Position numbers and translations under genes: made by a program
In this document: positions 1 through 8,739 of the stretch, one piece after another
Layout of the letters: every line of letters begins with the position of its first letter
Numbering within the stretch: the stretch's first letter is position 1
Assembly (NCBI RefSeq): GCF_022376835.1
Contig: NZ_CP084606.1
Span: 434,001 to 498,000, forward strand
DNA length: 64,000 nucleotides
Reading direction: 5' to 3'
Source of the DNA: Brucepastera parasyntrophica
Lineage (GTDB): Bacteria; Spirochaetota; Spirochaetia; Treponematales; Treponemataceae
The notes under the pieces: model-generated
Seen by the model: the letters and a program-made list of their open reading frames with translations, nothing else
Database searches by the model: none
Told to the model about the DNA's origin: nothing

Positions 1-1266
1 GTAAAACGGATAACTGCGTCCATATTTTTTACACTCCCTGAGGCATTTTTGTTTCGCATATACAACAAGATTCTTCTTTTTATCATCAAATGAATCAAGC
101 GCCGTTTCAATATCAGACCCGTTTATATTGTTTATCATTTCCGCGGAATCTTCAACAGAAAGAATAGTCCCGTTGTAAAAGAACTGCCGGGCAAGCCGCT
201 TCATTCTGTTTTCGGTATCATCGGCATTTAAAAGAAGTTCTCCCGATACATGGGATTTTGCCTCCTGAATTTCATCACTGCTGAAACCCTTCTCCCCGAT
301 TTCAGTGATTTCGGATAACAGAACGCTCAGCGTTTCTGTGGTCTTTTCGGGAGGAACCGAAACCCCTGCCGTCCAAAAGGCAGAATCCCTGTTAAAGAGA
401 TAAAAACTGAATACAGAATAACACAGCCCTCTTTTTTCTCTCAGATTCTGAAAGAGCCGGGAACTTACCATATCTCCGATTATAGCATTGATCACAGCCC
501 ATGAATACCAGCCTGTATCCGTTTTTGATTCATTTATGGGATAGGAAAGATATATCTGTGACTGTGAAAAACGGGATTCCTCAAAAAAAACGCCGGACTT
601 CCAAACCGGATGTATATCAGGGTTAAGCAAAGGATCGGTATTTTCAAACTCACTCTCGATAATTGAAACCAGCCTGTCCGTACACAGATTGCCGGCCGCC
701 GTTATCAGCGGAGAAGTATTTTGAATAAAGAGGCGGTAATTTTCCCTGATTGTGTCTGAAGCGAGAGATTCAATGTCCCTGACTGTACCGGTTATCGGAT
801 GTGATATCCGGTGATCAGGGTACATCAGAGAAAAAGCTTTTTCCATTCCGGATTCGTCGGGATCATCACACTGGGCGAGAATCTCACTGACTATAACAGA
901 CCGCTCGCGTTCTATTTCCGCATCGGCAAAAACAGAACGCCGGACCATGGAGCAGAGAATTCTTAAAGCGTCTTCCGCATTCTGCGGCGGGACCAGGCAG
1001 TAGATACATATCATTTCCCTTTCGGTAAATGCGTTTACATATCCGCCGATCCTGTCAAAATAACGCGCAATATCAATTGAAGACAGAGTATCGGTCCCCT
1101 TAAAAAGCATATGCTCTATAAAATGCATAACGCCTGACGAACCCGCTCTTTCATCACGGGAGCCGGTCGGGAACCATATACCGATTGCCGCAGAATGGGC
1201 GGCGGCAATCGGTTCGCTTATAAAATGAACGCCGTTTTTAATTATTTTCCGGGTTAGGGGCATCAT
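1..1266 (-). CDS. M16 family zinc peptidase (insulinase/processing-protease type), 3' end cut by the window
   Basis: The frame is open from an ATG overlapping the 3' end of pnp to the window edge, giving 422 codons with no stop. The inverted zinc motif HFIEH lies at residues 48-52 (HxxEH, Glu catalytic in the family), followed by the expected acidic stretch around ERERSVIVSEI. A second M16-like half follows (motif near MVSSRLFQNLREKRGLCYSV). Single-chain bacterial members have about 400-430 residues, so only the extreme C-terminus should be missing. There is no signal peptide, so it is probably a cytoplasmic peptidase like Bacillus YmxG/MlpA, which also sits beside pnp. The roughly 29-base overlap with pnp implies co-transcription and translational coupling. 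The natural substrate is unknown. Confidence 0.93.
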   Translation of the reverse strand, partial: MMPLTRKIIKNGVHFISEPIAAAHSAAIGIWFPTGSRDERAGSSGVMHFIEHMLFKGTDTLSSIDIARYFDRIGGYVNAFTEREMICIYCLVPPQNAEDALRILCSMVRRSVFADAEIERERSVIVSEILAQCDDPDESGMEKAFSLMYPDHRISHPITGTVRDIESLASDTIRENYRLFIQNTSPLITAAGNLCTDRLVSIIESEFENTDPLLNPDIHPVWKSGVFFEESRFSQSQIYLSYPINESKTDTGWYSWAVINAIIGDMVSSRLFQNLREKRGLCYSVFSFYLFNRDSAFWTAGVSVPPEKTTETLSVLLSEITEIGEKGFSSDEIQEAKSHVSGELLLNADDTENRMKRLARQFFYNGTILSVEDSAEMINNINGSDIETALDSFDDKKKNLVVYAKQKCLRECKKYGRSYPFY

Positions 1267-3343
1267 CTCCAATCGCATCGATATAGGACAGATTCAGTCT
1301 GCCCATTTTATCTATTTCCAGAAGTTTGACAGGTATCTTCTGTCCCTCTTTTACCACATCGGAAACATGGGCGACCCGGGTCCGGGAAAGCTTTGAAATA
1401 TGGACCAATCCTTCCTTGCCGGGGAGAATTTCCACAAAAGCGCCGAAGTCCATTATTCTGCGGACAACGCCGTCATATATTCTTCCGACTTCGGGGTCTT
1501 CCACAATACCCTTTATAGCGTCACGGGCAGCAAGAGCGGCCTTTGAATTCTTACCGTAAATGGTAACAGTCCCGTCATTTTCAGTATTAATGGTGACCTG
1601 ATACTGTTCTGAAAGAGCCTTAACGGTCTTGCCGCCGGGGCCTATCAGGGCGCCGATTTTATCGGTATCAATTTTCATTACCTCTATGCGGGGCGCATAC
1701 TGGGAAATCTGTTCGGACGGTTTGGAAATTGTCTGGTTCATTATGCCAAGAATATGCAAACGTCCCCGCTTTGCCTGATCAAGGGCATTTTTCATGATTT
1801 CAGTTGAAACACCCGCAATCTTAATATCCATCTGGAAGCCGGTAATTCCGTTTTCGGTGCCTGCGACCTTAAAATCCATGTCGCCCAGATGATCTTCCTC
1901 ACCGAGGATATCCGAAAGCACTGCATACTTATCACCATCTGTAATCAGTCCCATTGCGATACCTGCTACAGGACTTTTCAGAGGGACCCCGGCATGAAGA
2001 AGAGAAAGAGTTCCGCCGCAGACTGAAGCCATTGAGGAAGAACCGTTTGATTCAAGGATTTCAGAAACAACCCGGACTGTATAGGGAAAGGCCTCCCGTG
2101 AAGGAACTACAGGTTCCAGTGAACGCCTTGCAAGATACCCGTGACCGATTTCGCGGCGGCCGGTACCCATACGCCCCACCTCGCCGACTGAAAATGGAGG
2201 GAAATTATAATGCAGGATAAAATGCTCTCTGCGGTCGCCTTCAATATCATCATAAATCTGCTCGTCAAAGATGGTCCCGAGCGTGGCTACAGCCAGAGCC
2301 TGTGTTTCCCCGCGGGTAAACAGGGCGGAACCATGGGGCCTCTGTAAAACCCCGATTTCACAGCTTATATCGCGAATTTTTTCCGGGTCCCGGCCGTCAA
2401 CGCGGACGCCCTTTTCCAGAATATTCTTGCGGAGAATAGTATATTCTATATCTTCAAAAAGCGCATGAAAGAGCTTTCGCTGCAGTTCGTCTTCAAGCTG
2501 TTCCGCATAGGTTTCTTCAAGCTGTTTTTTTACCGCATGGCAGGCAGCCCGCCTCTCATGTTTTCCTTTGACATAGAGGGCCTCTTCCATTTTCGGATAG
2601 GCTTCGGCATAGATAACGTCACGGTTTTGAAGTTCAACAGTCAGGGGACTGAGCGGGAGTTTTTCTTTTCCGCATTTCTGCGCAAGTTCCCTCTGCAGAT
2701 CACAGATAGCTTTTATAAACTCCTTGGCTTTTTCGAGCGCGCCGAGCATAACCTCTTCGGATACCTCATGTGCGCCGCCCTCAACCATGGTTATTCCTTC
2801 TGAAGTACCCGCGACCACTATTTCCATATCAGCAGTTTCAATCTGTTCAAAGGTGGGATTTATAATATATTCACCATTAATATACCCGATTCTCGCCGCC
2901 GCTACCGGCCCGTTGAAAGGAATATCCGATATGGCGACAGCTGCTGAACTTGCTATTACGGCAATAATATCAGGAGGATTCTGCATATCCGAAGAAACGC
3001 AGGTCGGAATGAGCTGAATATCCCTTCCGAAAGATTTTTCAAAAAGAGGCCGCATCGGACGGTCAATCAGACGGGAAACAAGAATTTCCTTGTCCTTCGG
3101 ACGGCCTTCGCGTTTAATAAAACCGCCGGGTATTTTCCCCGCAGCATAATATTTCTCATTATAATCCACGGTAAGCGGAACATAATCCAAGCCTTCCACA
3201 CTATCCGAAGAGGCGCAGGCAGTTGCAAGAACCGCAGTTCCCGCATACTGGGCAAATACCGAGCCGTTAGCCTGCTTTGCAAGACGGCCGGTTTCAAGAA
3301 TCAGATCATCATTTCCGATTCTGTATGTTACTCTATGTATCAT
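1238..3343 (-). CDS. pnp: Polynucleotide phosphorylase
   Basis: A 3'-to-5' exoribonuclease that degrades RNA with phosphate and can add 3' tails; a trimer in the RNA degradosome. The 701-residue protein has the family's normal length and order: two RNase PH domains separated by a helical domain (first about 1-220, second about 310-540), a KH domain with the loop IGPGGKTVKAL near residue 560, and a C-terminal S1 domain (GRIYDGVVRRIMDFGAFVEI). The start ATG follows an AAGG about nine bases upstream. It is the penultimate gene of the rimP-to-pnp operon and probably also has its own promoter, because a terminator-like hairpin separates it from rpsO. Confidence 0.98.
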   Translation of the reverse strand: MIHRVTYRIGNDDLILETGRLAKQANGSVFAQYAGTAVLATACASSDSVEGLDYVPLTVDYNEKYYAAGKIPGGFIKREGRPKDKEILVSRLIDRPMRPLFEKSFGRDIQLIPTCVSSDMQNPPDIIAVIASSAAVAISDIPFNGPVAAARIGYINGEYIINPTFEQIETADMEIVVAGTSEGITMVEGGAHEVSEEVMLGALEKAKEFIKAICDLQRELAQKCGKEKLPLSPLTVELQNRDVIYAEAYPKMEEALYVKGKHERRAACHAVKKQLEETYAEQLEDELQRKLFHALFEDIEYTILRKNILEKGVRVDGRDPEKIRDISCEIGVLQRPHGSALFTRGETQALAVATLGTIFDEQIYDDIEGDRREHFILHYNFPPFSVGEVGRMGTGRREIGHGYLARRSLEPVVPSREAFPYTVRVVSEILESNGSSSMASVCGGTLSLLHAGVPLKSPVAGIAMGLITDGDKYAVLSDILGEEDHLGDMDFKVAGTENGITGFQMDIKIAGVSTEIMKNALDQAKRGRLHILGIMNQTISKPSEQISQYAPRIEVMKIDTDKIGALIGPGGKTVKALSEQYQVTINTENDGTVTIYGKNSKAALAARDAIKGIVEDPEVGRIYDGVVRRIMDFGAFVEILPGKEGLVHISKLSRTRVAHVSDVVKEGQKIPVKLLEIDKMGRLNLSYIDAIGDDAPNPENN

Positions 3344-3386
3344 TTTTACGTACCTTATTTTTTGCTGTCATACAGCATTAATATTA

Positions 3387-3415
3387 AAGATAACCTTTCA
3401 AACAGTGAAAGGCAA
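3387..3415 (-). promoter_or_regulatory. Candidate internal promoter of pnp
   Basis: On the minus strand TTGCCT is followed by a 17-base spacer and TATCTT, about 45 bases upstream of the pnp ATG and just downstream of the rpsO terminator hairpin. Both boxes match sigma70 only in part. In Escherichia coli pnp likewise has its own promoter besides rpsO read-through, so a similar layout is reasonable here. Confidence 0.4.
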
Positions 3416-3446
3416 AAACCGGGGAGATTTCAGAAGTTTGCCGGTA

Positions 3447-3491
3447 AAAAAGAAAAAGTTACCCACCCTGAAAAAGAGGCAGGTAACTTTT
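3447..3491 (-). terminator. Intrinsic terminator/attenuator between rpsO and pnp
   Basis: Directly after the rpsO stop codon the minus strand can pair AAAAGTTACC with GGTAACTTTT (10 perfect base pairs, 18-base loop), followed by TTCTTTTTT. This fits a Rho-independent terminator that lowers pnp expression relative to rpsO. Confidence 0.7.
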
Positions 3492-3494
3492 GCA

Positions 3495-3764
3495 TCACTT
3501 TCGTAAGCCAAGCTCCTGAATTAATGCACGATATTCGGCAATATTTTTACGCTGTATGTATTTTAGAAGACGGCGGCGCTGTCCGACCAGAATAAGCAAA
3601 CCACGCTGGCTGCTTTTGTCTTTTTTAAACTTTTTACAGTGTTCGGTCAGCTGACGGATTCTTTCCGTCAAAAGAGCTATCTGTACCTTTGTATTTCCGG
3701 TGTCTTTTTCATTCGCACCGAATTTTCCGACCACCGCGGTGGTCTCCTCTTTTGTAAGTGCCAT
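3495..3764 (-). CDS. rpsO: 30S ribosomal protein S15
   Basis: An 89-residue primary 16S rRNA-binding protein (binds the helix 20-22 junction) starting MALTKEETTAVVGKF and carrying the typical LTERIRQLTEHCKKFKKDKSS and RRRLLKYIQRKN segments. The frame could extend eight codons upstream, but the internal ATG has a strong AAGGAG five bases before it and gives the family's standard length. It lies 20 bases after ribF and is followed by a hairpin terminator. Confidence 0.98.
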   Translation of the reverse strand: MALTKEETTAVVGKFGANEKDTGNTKVQIALLTERIRQLTEHCKKFKKDKSSQRGLLILVGQRRRLLKYIQRKNIAEYRALIQELGLRK

Positions 3765-3784
3765 ACTTACTCCTTTTATATTAA

Positions 3785-4630
3785 TCATCTTGATAAACAG
3801 AATTCAGCCGCACTTATTTCGGGTACGGGCGGCAGTGTTTCGCCTTTACAGGCGGCAAGCTCCAATAAGGATTCCGTTACGTGTATTGTAACATGAACGG
3901 AAGTTCCCGAAACCGTATATAAGACAGCATTATAAACTCCCCGCCCGGGGAGTATTTGTGTAAAAGAACACAAAGGAGTATTCAGATTTTTGTCCGAAAC
4001 TTCCCAGCGTATTCCGGAAAAATCAAGCAAAAATGGATAACCAAGAAGTTTTTCCGCAAGGGCAAAATCAGCGGACCTGATCGCGTCGCGCACAGCGCTG
4101 GAGCTTATCCGCAAACCGTTATAATCGGCCAGCGGTATGGAATCAACACGGAACCCTTCTTTTGTGGCAAAACCAGCTATTTCTGTTTCACCGGTATCCA
4201 GGCGAAATCCGCAGCGGAAATCGGGACCAACGGCCACATACCGCATACGGATCTTTTTTACCAGATTATCAAAGAATACACTCCCTGTCATTCTACCGAA
4301 TTCCGCAGAAAAGTCAATCAGGACAACCAGCTTAAACCCTGTTTCGGCAAAATGATTCAGTCTGAGCCGGAGCGTTGACACATCTCCGGGGTAGTTTTTG
4401 TCGTTTTTTACCACACCGGGGGACCTCGTGAAAGTCACCACGCCGGGAACTAGATTCAATTTTTCCGCATTTTCCATCACCGCATTGAATAGCGCCTGAT
4501 GGCCCGTGTGAGGGCCGTCGAAACCGCCTATTGTCAGGGCAGTCCCACCGTTGTTTCCGCATAATTTTGAAACAGCCTCCGCGCCTGAGGGAGTAAAAAT
4601 GTCTTCCCATTTGATTACAGTCATATTCAT
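3785..4630 (-). CDS. ribF: RibF-type FAD synthetase with a reduced, probably inactive flavokinase domain
   Basis: In the family the N-terminal half adenylylates FMN to FAD and the C-terminal half phosphorylates riboflavin. The adenylyltransferase part is clear: GGFDGPHTGH near residues 35-45 (the HxGH-type nucleotide motif), GPDFRCGFRLDTG near 145 and ISSSAVRDAI near 175. After LLGYPFLL the normal kinase signature (a Gly-rich turn with FPTAN and a catalytic Glu in a HLLDF-like motif) is absent, and only about 75 residues remain before the end. At 281 residues it is slightly short of the usual 300-320. The gene overlaps truB by the sequence ATGA. The cell may need FMN, or a separate flavokinase, from elsewhere; this is inferred from the missing motifs. 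Confidence 0.88.
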   Translation of the reverse strand: MNMTVIKWEDIFTPSGAEAVSKLCGNNGGTALTIGGFDGPHTGHQALFNAVMENAEKLNLVPGVVTFTRSPGVVKNDKNYPGDVSTLRLRLNHFAETGFKLVVLIDFSAEFGRMTGSVFFDNLVKKIRMRYVAVGPDFRCGFRLDTGETEIAGFATKEGFRVDSIPLADYNGLRISSSAVRDAIRSADFALAEKLLGYPFLLDFSGIRWEVSDKNLNTPLCSFTQILPGRGVYNAVLYTVSGTSVHVTIHVTESLLELAACKGETLPPVPEISAAEFCLSR

Positions 4631-5609
4631 ATACGCGGCACCGAAACAAACTCATATCTGGTCTGTCCGCCGTTCCATAATACGACGCCCATAAACCGGC
4701 CCTGACAGAAGACCGCACAGCGGCTGCCGAAAACAGGCGGCTGTCCGAAAGAAAACCACGATTGCGAAATTTTCTTTCCGTTACTGAAATCAGCGGAACA
4801 GGAAGCGGCGATATCTATCGGATTCATCGAAAGTGAAGCGGCTATTTCCGGCGTAAAAGTCACTATGTTTTTTAAAACCTCTTCTTTTGCAAGCTGTTCC
4901 CGTTTTTCAGGCTGCACCGGTAAAGAAGGGAAAGGCAAAAGCCGGTGATAATTCAGGGCGTCTTTCAGATTAAAAATACCCTGCCGGGTCCGCCTGAGGC
5001 CCTTCAAATAGGCGCAGGAACCCGCTGCCTGCGCAATGTCCGCGCAAGCGACCTGATATAGGTTCCTTTGGAACAGCGGACCCGGACTGTAAGATTCGCA
5101 AGCTGAGAATCATCGCCGGCCATATTTCCGCCGGGATCGCGGGCCTCCAGAATTTCAATTGAGTACACAGTGACCGGACGGGGCGGCAGTTCTATCTGTT
5201 CTCCCTTTCGTATTCTGTCCGACGCCCTTTCCCCGTCAACATGGATTGCGGAAAACAGCGGGGGCTTTTGCATGATATTTCCCGTAAAAGAAGGCAGTAT
5301 ATTTCTTACCGTGCGGAAAAGCGGAAGCGGGGCCTCCATAATTACCTTGCCGTCGGGATCAAGGGTGTCTGTTTCGGCGCCGAATTCGATGAGGGCTTTA
5401 TATTCCTTATCGCAGGCCGTTATATACGGCGCGAGCCGGGTCATTTTTCCTGAAAGAAGCACAAGCAGTCCGTCTGCGAATGAATCAAGGGTCCCCGTAT
5501 GGCCTACTTTCTTTGTCTCAAGGGCATTTTTTATTTGCCAGAGTGAAGAAAAACTGGTTTTGCCCGCACTTTTCGCAAAGAGAATTATTCCCTCAGGAGA
5601 AAGATCCAT
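4627..5609 (-). CDS. truB: tRNA pseudouridine(55) synthase TruB, broken by a one-base frameshift in this sequence
   Basis: Converts U55 of the tRNA T-loop to pseudouridine. The first part shows KVGHTGTLDSFADGLL with the catalytic Asp and the KGTYIRSLAR motif. The frame then ends after about 200 codons. The next frame continues the family sequence exactly (DIAQAAGSCAYLKGLRRTRQG). Restoring one C in the plus-strand run CC at 5040-5041 (CCC expected) joins both parts into a 327-residue protein of normal length with a C-terminal PUA-like region. I treat this as one gene with a sequencing error; a real pseudogene is possible. I chose the ATG start rather than a TTG two codons upstream. rbfA precedes it and ribF overlaps its stop. 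Confidence 0.9.
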
Positions 5610-5618
5610 TGCCAATAT

Positions 5619-5999
5619 TTATTCCGTTTTTTCAGTTTCACCGGAACTGCGGTCAATATCAAGACTATTGATCTTTTGAACCATTTCAAATCCCTCTTTT
5701 ATGCTTTCATCAAAGATGAACTGCAAATGAGGGAATTGCCGGATTCTGAGCTTCTTGCCGAGAACAGACTGGATATACCCTGCCGCATTCTGAAGTCCGC
5801 TGACACCTTTCTTTGTCTGATGCACATCCATAAAACTTGAAACATACACTTTTGCATATCCAAGATCACCGGAAACATCAACGCGGTTAATTGAAAGAAA
5901 ATTTGATACACGGGGGTCCTTTATCTGTCCGCCGAATATCATCCCGGAAATTTCTTCCCTGATTTGTTCGCCGAGACGGTCCAGTCTGAATTCTCCCAT
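5619..5999 (-). CDS. rbfA: Ribosome-binding factor A
   Basis: A 126-residue single KH-type domain protein that assists late 30S maturation at 16S helix 1. Recognised by the N-terminal RLDRLGEQIREEISGMI, the central DVSGDLGYAKVYVS strand and the IRQFPHLQFIFDES signature near residue 90. It sits between infB and truB, its usual neighbours. Confidence 0.96.
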   Translation of the reverse strand: MGEFRLDRLGEQIREEISGMIFGGQIKDPRVSNFLSINRVDVSGDLGYAKVYVSSFMDVHQTKKGVSGLQNAAGYIQSVLGKKLRIRQFPHLQFIFDESIKEGFEMVQKINSLDIDRSSGETEKTE

Positions 6000-6019
6000 A
6001 TTATTCTACCGGACAGATT

Positions 6020-8731
6020 TTATTCTGTCTTATCCTTCGATGAATCATTTTTTTCGCTGTCTTTCAGCTTGCGCGCAATTTCCACCAGTTCTATAACTTC
6101 GAGCTGGTCATCGACGCGTACATCGGTATAGTTTTCAATGCCGATACCACATTCAAAACCCGCGGCAACTTCTTTGGCATCATCCTTAAACCGGCGCAGT
6201 GAAGCTATTTTTCCGGTATGCACAACGATGCCGTCCCGGATAACATTGATGATCGAATTTCGTCTTACGACGCCCTGCAGGACATAGGATCCGGCAATCG
6301 CGCCGATCTTCGGCACTTTTATTACATCCCGGACTTCAACCATACCGATAACTTCTTCCTTAATATCAGGCTTAAGCATGCCTTCCATTGCGAGCTCAAT
6401 CTCTTCAACAGCCTTATAAATAACATTGTATTTGCGGATGTCGATTTTTTCCGACTCGGCAAGCAGTTTTGCCTGGGGAGTAGGACGGACATTAAATCCG
6501 ATAATAATAGCATTGGAATCTGCAACTGCGAGCATAACATCGGAATCATTAATGGCTCCGGCCGAAGCATGAATAACATTCAGGCGGATATCCTTTGTAG
6601 ACAGTTTTTCAAGAGACTGCTTCAGTGCCTCAGCAGAACCCTGTACGTCCGCCTTAATGATTACTTTCAGTTCAAGGATTCCGCCGTCATGAATGGTATC
6701 AAACAGATTATCAAGCGTAACCTTTTTGACATTCCGTGAATCCTCAAATTTTTTCAGTTCCTGGCGTTTGGATGAAATCTGGCGCGCAATTCTCTCGGTT
6801 TCAGTAACCTGGAAGGGATCTCCGGCGTTCGGCATACCTTCCAGCCCCAGAATTTCAACCGGCATACTCGGGGTCGCTTCATCAAGTTTTTCACCGCGGT
6901 CATCAAAAATTGCCCGGACCCGGCCTGAGTATACTCCGGCAACATAGGAATCTCCTGTCCGGAGAGTTCCGCGCTGCACAAGAATAGTTGCAACAATACC
7001 CCGTCCGTGGTCTATACGGGACTCAATGACTTTTCCTTCAGCCCGGCACTCGAAATTTGACTTCAACTCAAGAATTTCCGCCTGGAGCAGAATTGAATCC
7101 AGCAAATCATCGAGTCCTTCTTTTTTCAGGGCGCTGATATGCACAAACATGGTTTCCCCGCCCCACTCTTCAGGAGTAAGTCCGAGTTCGGAAAGCTGTG
7201 TTTTAACCTTGTCGGGGTTTGCCTCAGGTTTATCAACCTTATTGACGGCAACTATTATGGGAACCTTTGCGTCCTTCGCATGGTTTATTGCTTCAACAGT
7301 CTGAGGCATTACGCCGTCATCAGCCGCAACAACAAGTACAACAATATCGGTTATTTCAGCGCCGCGGGCACGCATCATGGTAAACGCTTCGTGGCCGGGA
7401 GTATCAAGGAAGGTTATTTTTCCCTTCGGTGTTTCAACCATGTAGGCGCCAATATGCTGGGTAATGCCTCCGAATTCCCCTTCGGCGACATGGGTACTCC
7501 GGATAGCGTCCAGGGTTTTTGTCTTTCCGTGATCGACGTGTCCCATTATTGTAACAACAGGAGGACGCGGGAGAAGCTCGGCATTACTGTCACTATCACT
7601 TTCAATAACAGTTTCATCGTAAAGGCTGACAATATTGACTGTGCAATTATATTCACTTGCAAGAATAGTTACGGTATCAGCATCAATTGACTGATTCATG
7701 GTAACCATCATTCCCATTGTCATCAGTTTGCCTATAAGTTCGGAGGCCTTTAAATTCATTTTCCGCGCAAGCTCGGAAACAGAAATTGATTCCATTATTT
7801 CAATTTCTTTCGGGATTGCGTTTATCTTGTCCTGGGCCTTCTTTTTCTGCTGAAGGAGTTTCTCTTCAAAGTCATCTTCCTTGTTTTTCCGGGTATAAAC
7901 AGTTTTTTTACCTTTGAAAGATTTTTTCCCGGGAGGAGTCCTGCTATCAAGAGGCATCTGCTCCGAGGGGCCATTCCTTCCAGGCGCACCCGGTCTTGGT
8001 CCGAATCCCCTGTTTTGGGTAAATCCGCCCGGACGGGGCGGTCCACCGGGACGAGGCGGTCCGCCCGGACGGGGTGGTCCACCGGGACGGCCCTGATTGT
8101 AATTGGGATTGCGGCCCTGTGTATTCGGAGCTCCCGGGGTTCGCGGCTGACCATTGTAACCGCCGGGGCGGCCCTGACCCTGTGAATTATAATAATTTCT
8201 CCGCTGCCCCTGGTCTCCGCGCGGGTAACCGGATTGATTTAAATCACGGGCCCCTTCCCTTGCCTGGGTTCCTGAAAAACCTTCTCTCTGACCGCCCGGC
8301 GTATAAGAACCGCGGCTGCCCTGATTATAGGAACGGTTATGGGAGCGGTCGGCAAGATTTCCGACCTTTACGTTCGGGCGGGGCGGACTGAGTTCAACCG
8401 GACCCGCCGTTGTCTTTTTATCGGTTTCTTCGGCATTACCGTCACTGCTTTTCTTCCCCTGTTCAGAATCAGCTTCCTGATGCCGGACAGGTACGACATG
8501 AACCGGCCTTTTGGCAGGTTTGGAATCATTTTTTGCCGTGTCGTCGGTATTCTGATCCGGAGCAGAAGCAGTATTATTTGCCGTTTTTTTCTTAACAATA
8601 ATTACTTTTTTCTTTTCCGTAGTTTCAGAAGCTGCAGCAGGTTTTACCTGTTCCGGAGCGGCGGCGTCTGTTTTTCGCTGTTTATTGAGAATTACCTTTG
8701 GTTTTTGTGTATTATCGGAATCTTCGGCCAT
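6020..8731 (-). CDS. infB: Translation initiation factor IF-2
   Basis: A GTPase that places initiator tRNA on the 30S subunit and promotes subunit joining. The 903-residue protein has a long disordered N-terminus (about 1-310) rich in Lys, Gly, Pro and Arg, with RPGGPP repeats and NQ-rich stretches, then IF2_N ([21 protein letters not shown]). The G domain follows with GHVDHGKT (G1), GITQHIGAY (G2), DTPGHEAF (G3) and NKVDKPEAN (G4), and then domains II-IV. The ATG has AGGAAA upstream. It lies eight bases after nusA. The Gly/Pro-rich block is encoded by an 18-bp tandem repeat. Confidence 0.98.
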   Translation of the reverse strand: MAEDSDNTQKPKVILNKQRKTDAAAPEQVKPAAASETTEKKKVIIVKKKTANNTASAPDQNTDDTAKNDSKPAKRPVHVVPVRHQEADSEQGKKSSDGNAEETDKKTTAGPVELSPPRPNVKVGNLADRSHNRSYNQGSRGSYTPGGQREGFSGTQAREGARDLNQSGYPRGDQGQRRNYYNSQGQGRPGGYNGQPRTPGAPNTQGRNPNYNQGRPGGPPRPGGPPRPGGPPRPGGFTQNRGFGPRPGAPGRNGPSEQMPLDSRTPPGKKSFKGKKTVYTRKNKEDDFEEKLLQQKKKAQDKINAIPKEIEIMESISVSELARKMNLKASELIGKLMTMGMMVTMNQSIDADTVTILASEYNCTVNIVSLYDETVIESDSDSNAELLPRPPVVTIMGHVDHGKTKTLDAIRSTHVAEGEFGGITQHIGAYMVETPKGKITFLDTPGHEAFTMMRARGAEITDIVVLVVAADDGVMPQTVEAINHAKDAKVPIIVAVNKVDKPEANPDKVKTQLSELGLTPEEWGGETMFVHISALKKEGLDDLLDSILLQAEILELKSNFECRAEGKVIESRIDHGRGIVATILVQRGTLRTGDSYVAGVYSGRVRAIFDDRGEKLDEATPSMPVEILGLEGMPNAGDPFQVTETERIARQISSKRQELKKFEDSRNVKKVTLDNLFDTIHDGGILELKVIIKADVQGSAEALKQSLEKLSTKDIRLNVIHASAGAINDSDVMLAVADSNAIIIGFNVRPTPQAKLLAESEKIDIRKYNVIYKAVEEIELAMEGMLKPDIKEEVIGMVEVRDVIKVPKIGAIAGSYVLQGVVRRNSIINVIRDGIVVHTGKIASLRRFKDDAKEVAAGFECGIGIENYTDVRVDDQLEVIELVEIARKLKDSEKNDSSKDKTE
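8025..8090 (-). repeat. 18-bp tandem repeat inside infB encoding GGPPRP units
   Basis: Nearly four copies of an 18-base unit (starting at 8025, 8043, 8061 and a partial at 8079) that differ only at a few silent positions. They encode an Arg-Pro-Gly-Gly-Pro-Pro repeat in the disordered N-terminal region of IF-2. Copy number could vary between strains. Confidence 0.85.
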
Positions 8732-8739
8732 ATAGTTTC

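Noticed and set aside
3335..3595. Plus-strand frame across the pnp-rpsO gap
   Set aside because: It covers the terminator and the end of rpsO, has no ribosome binding site and no family resemblance.
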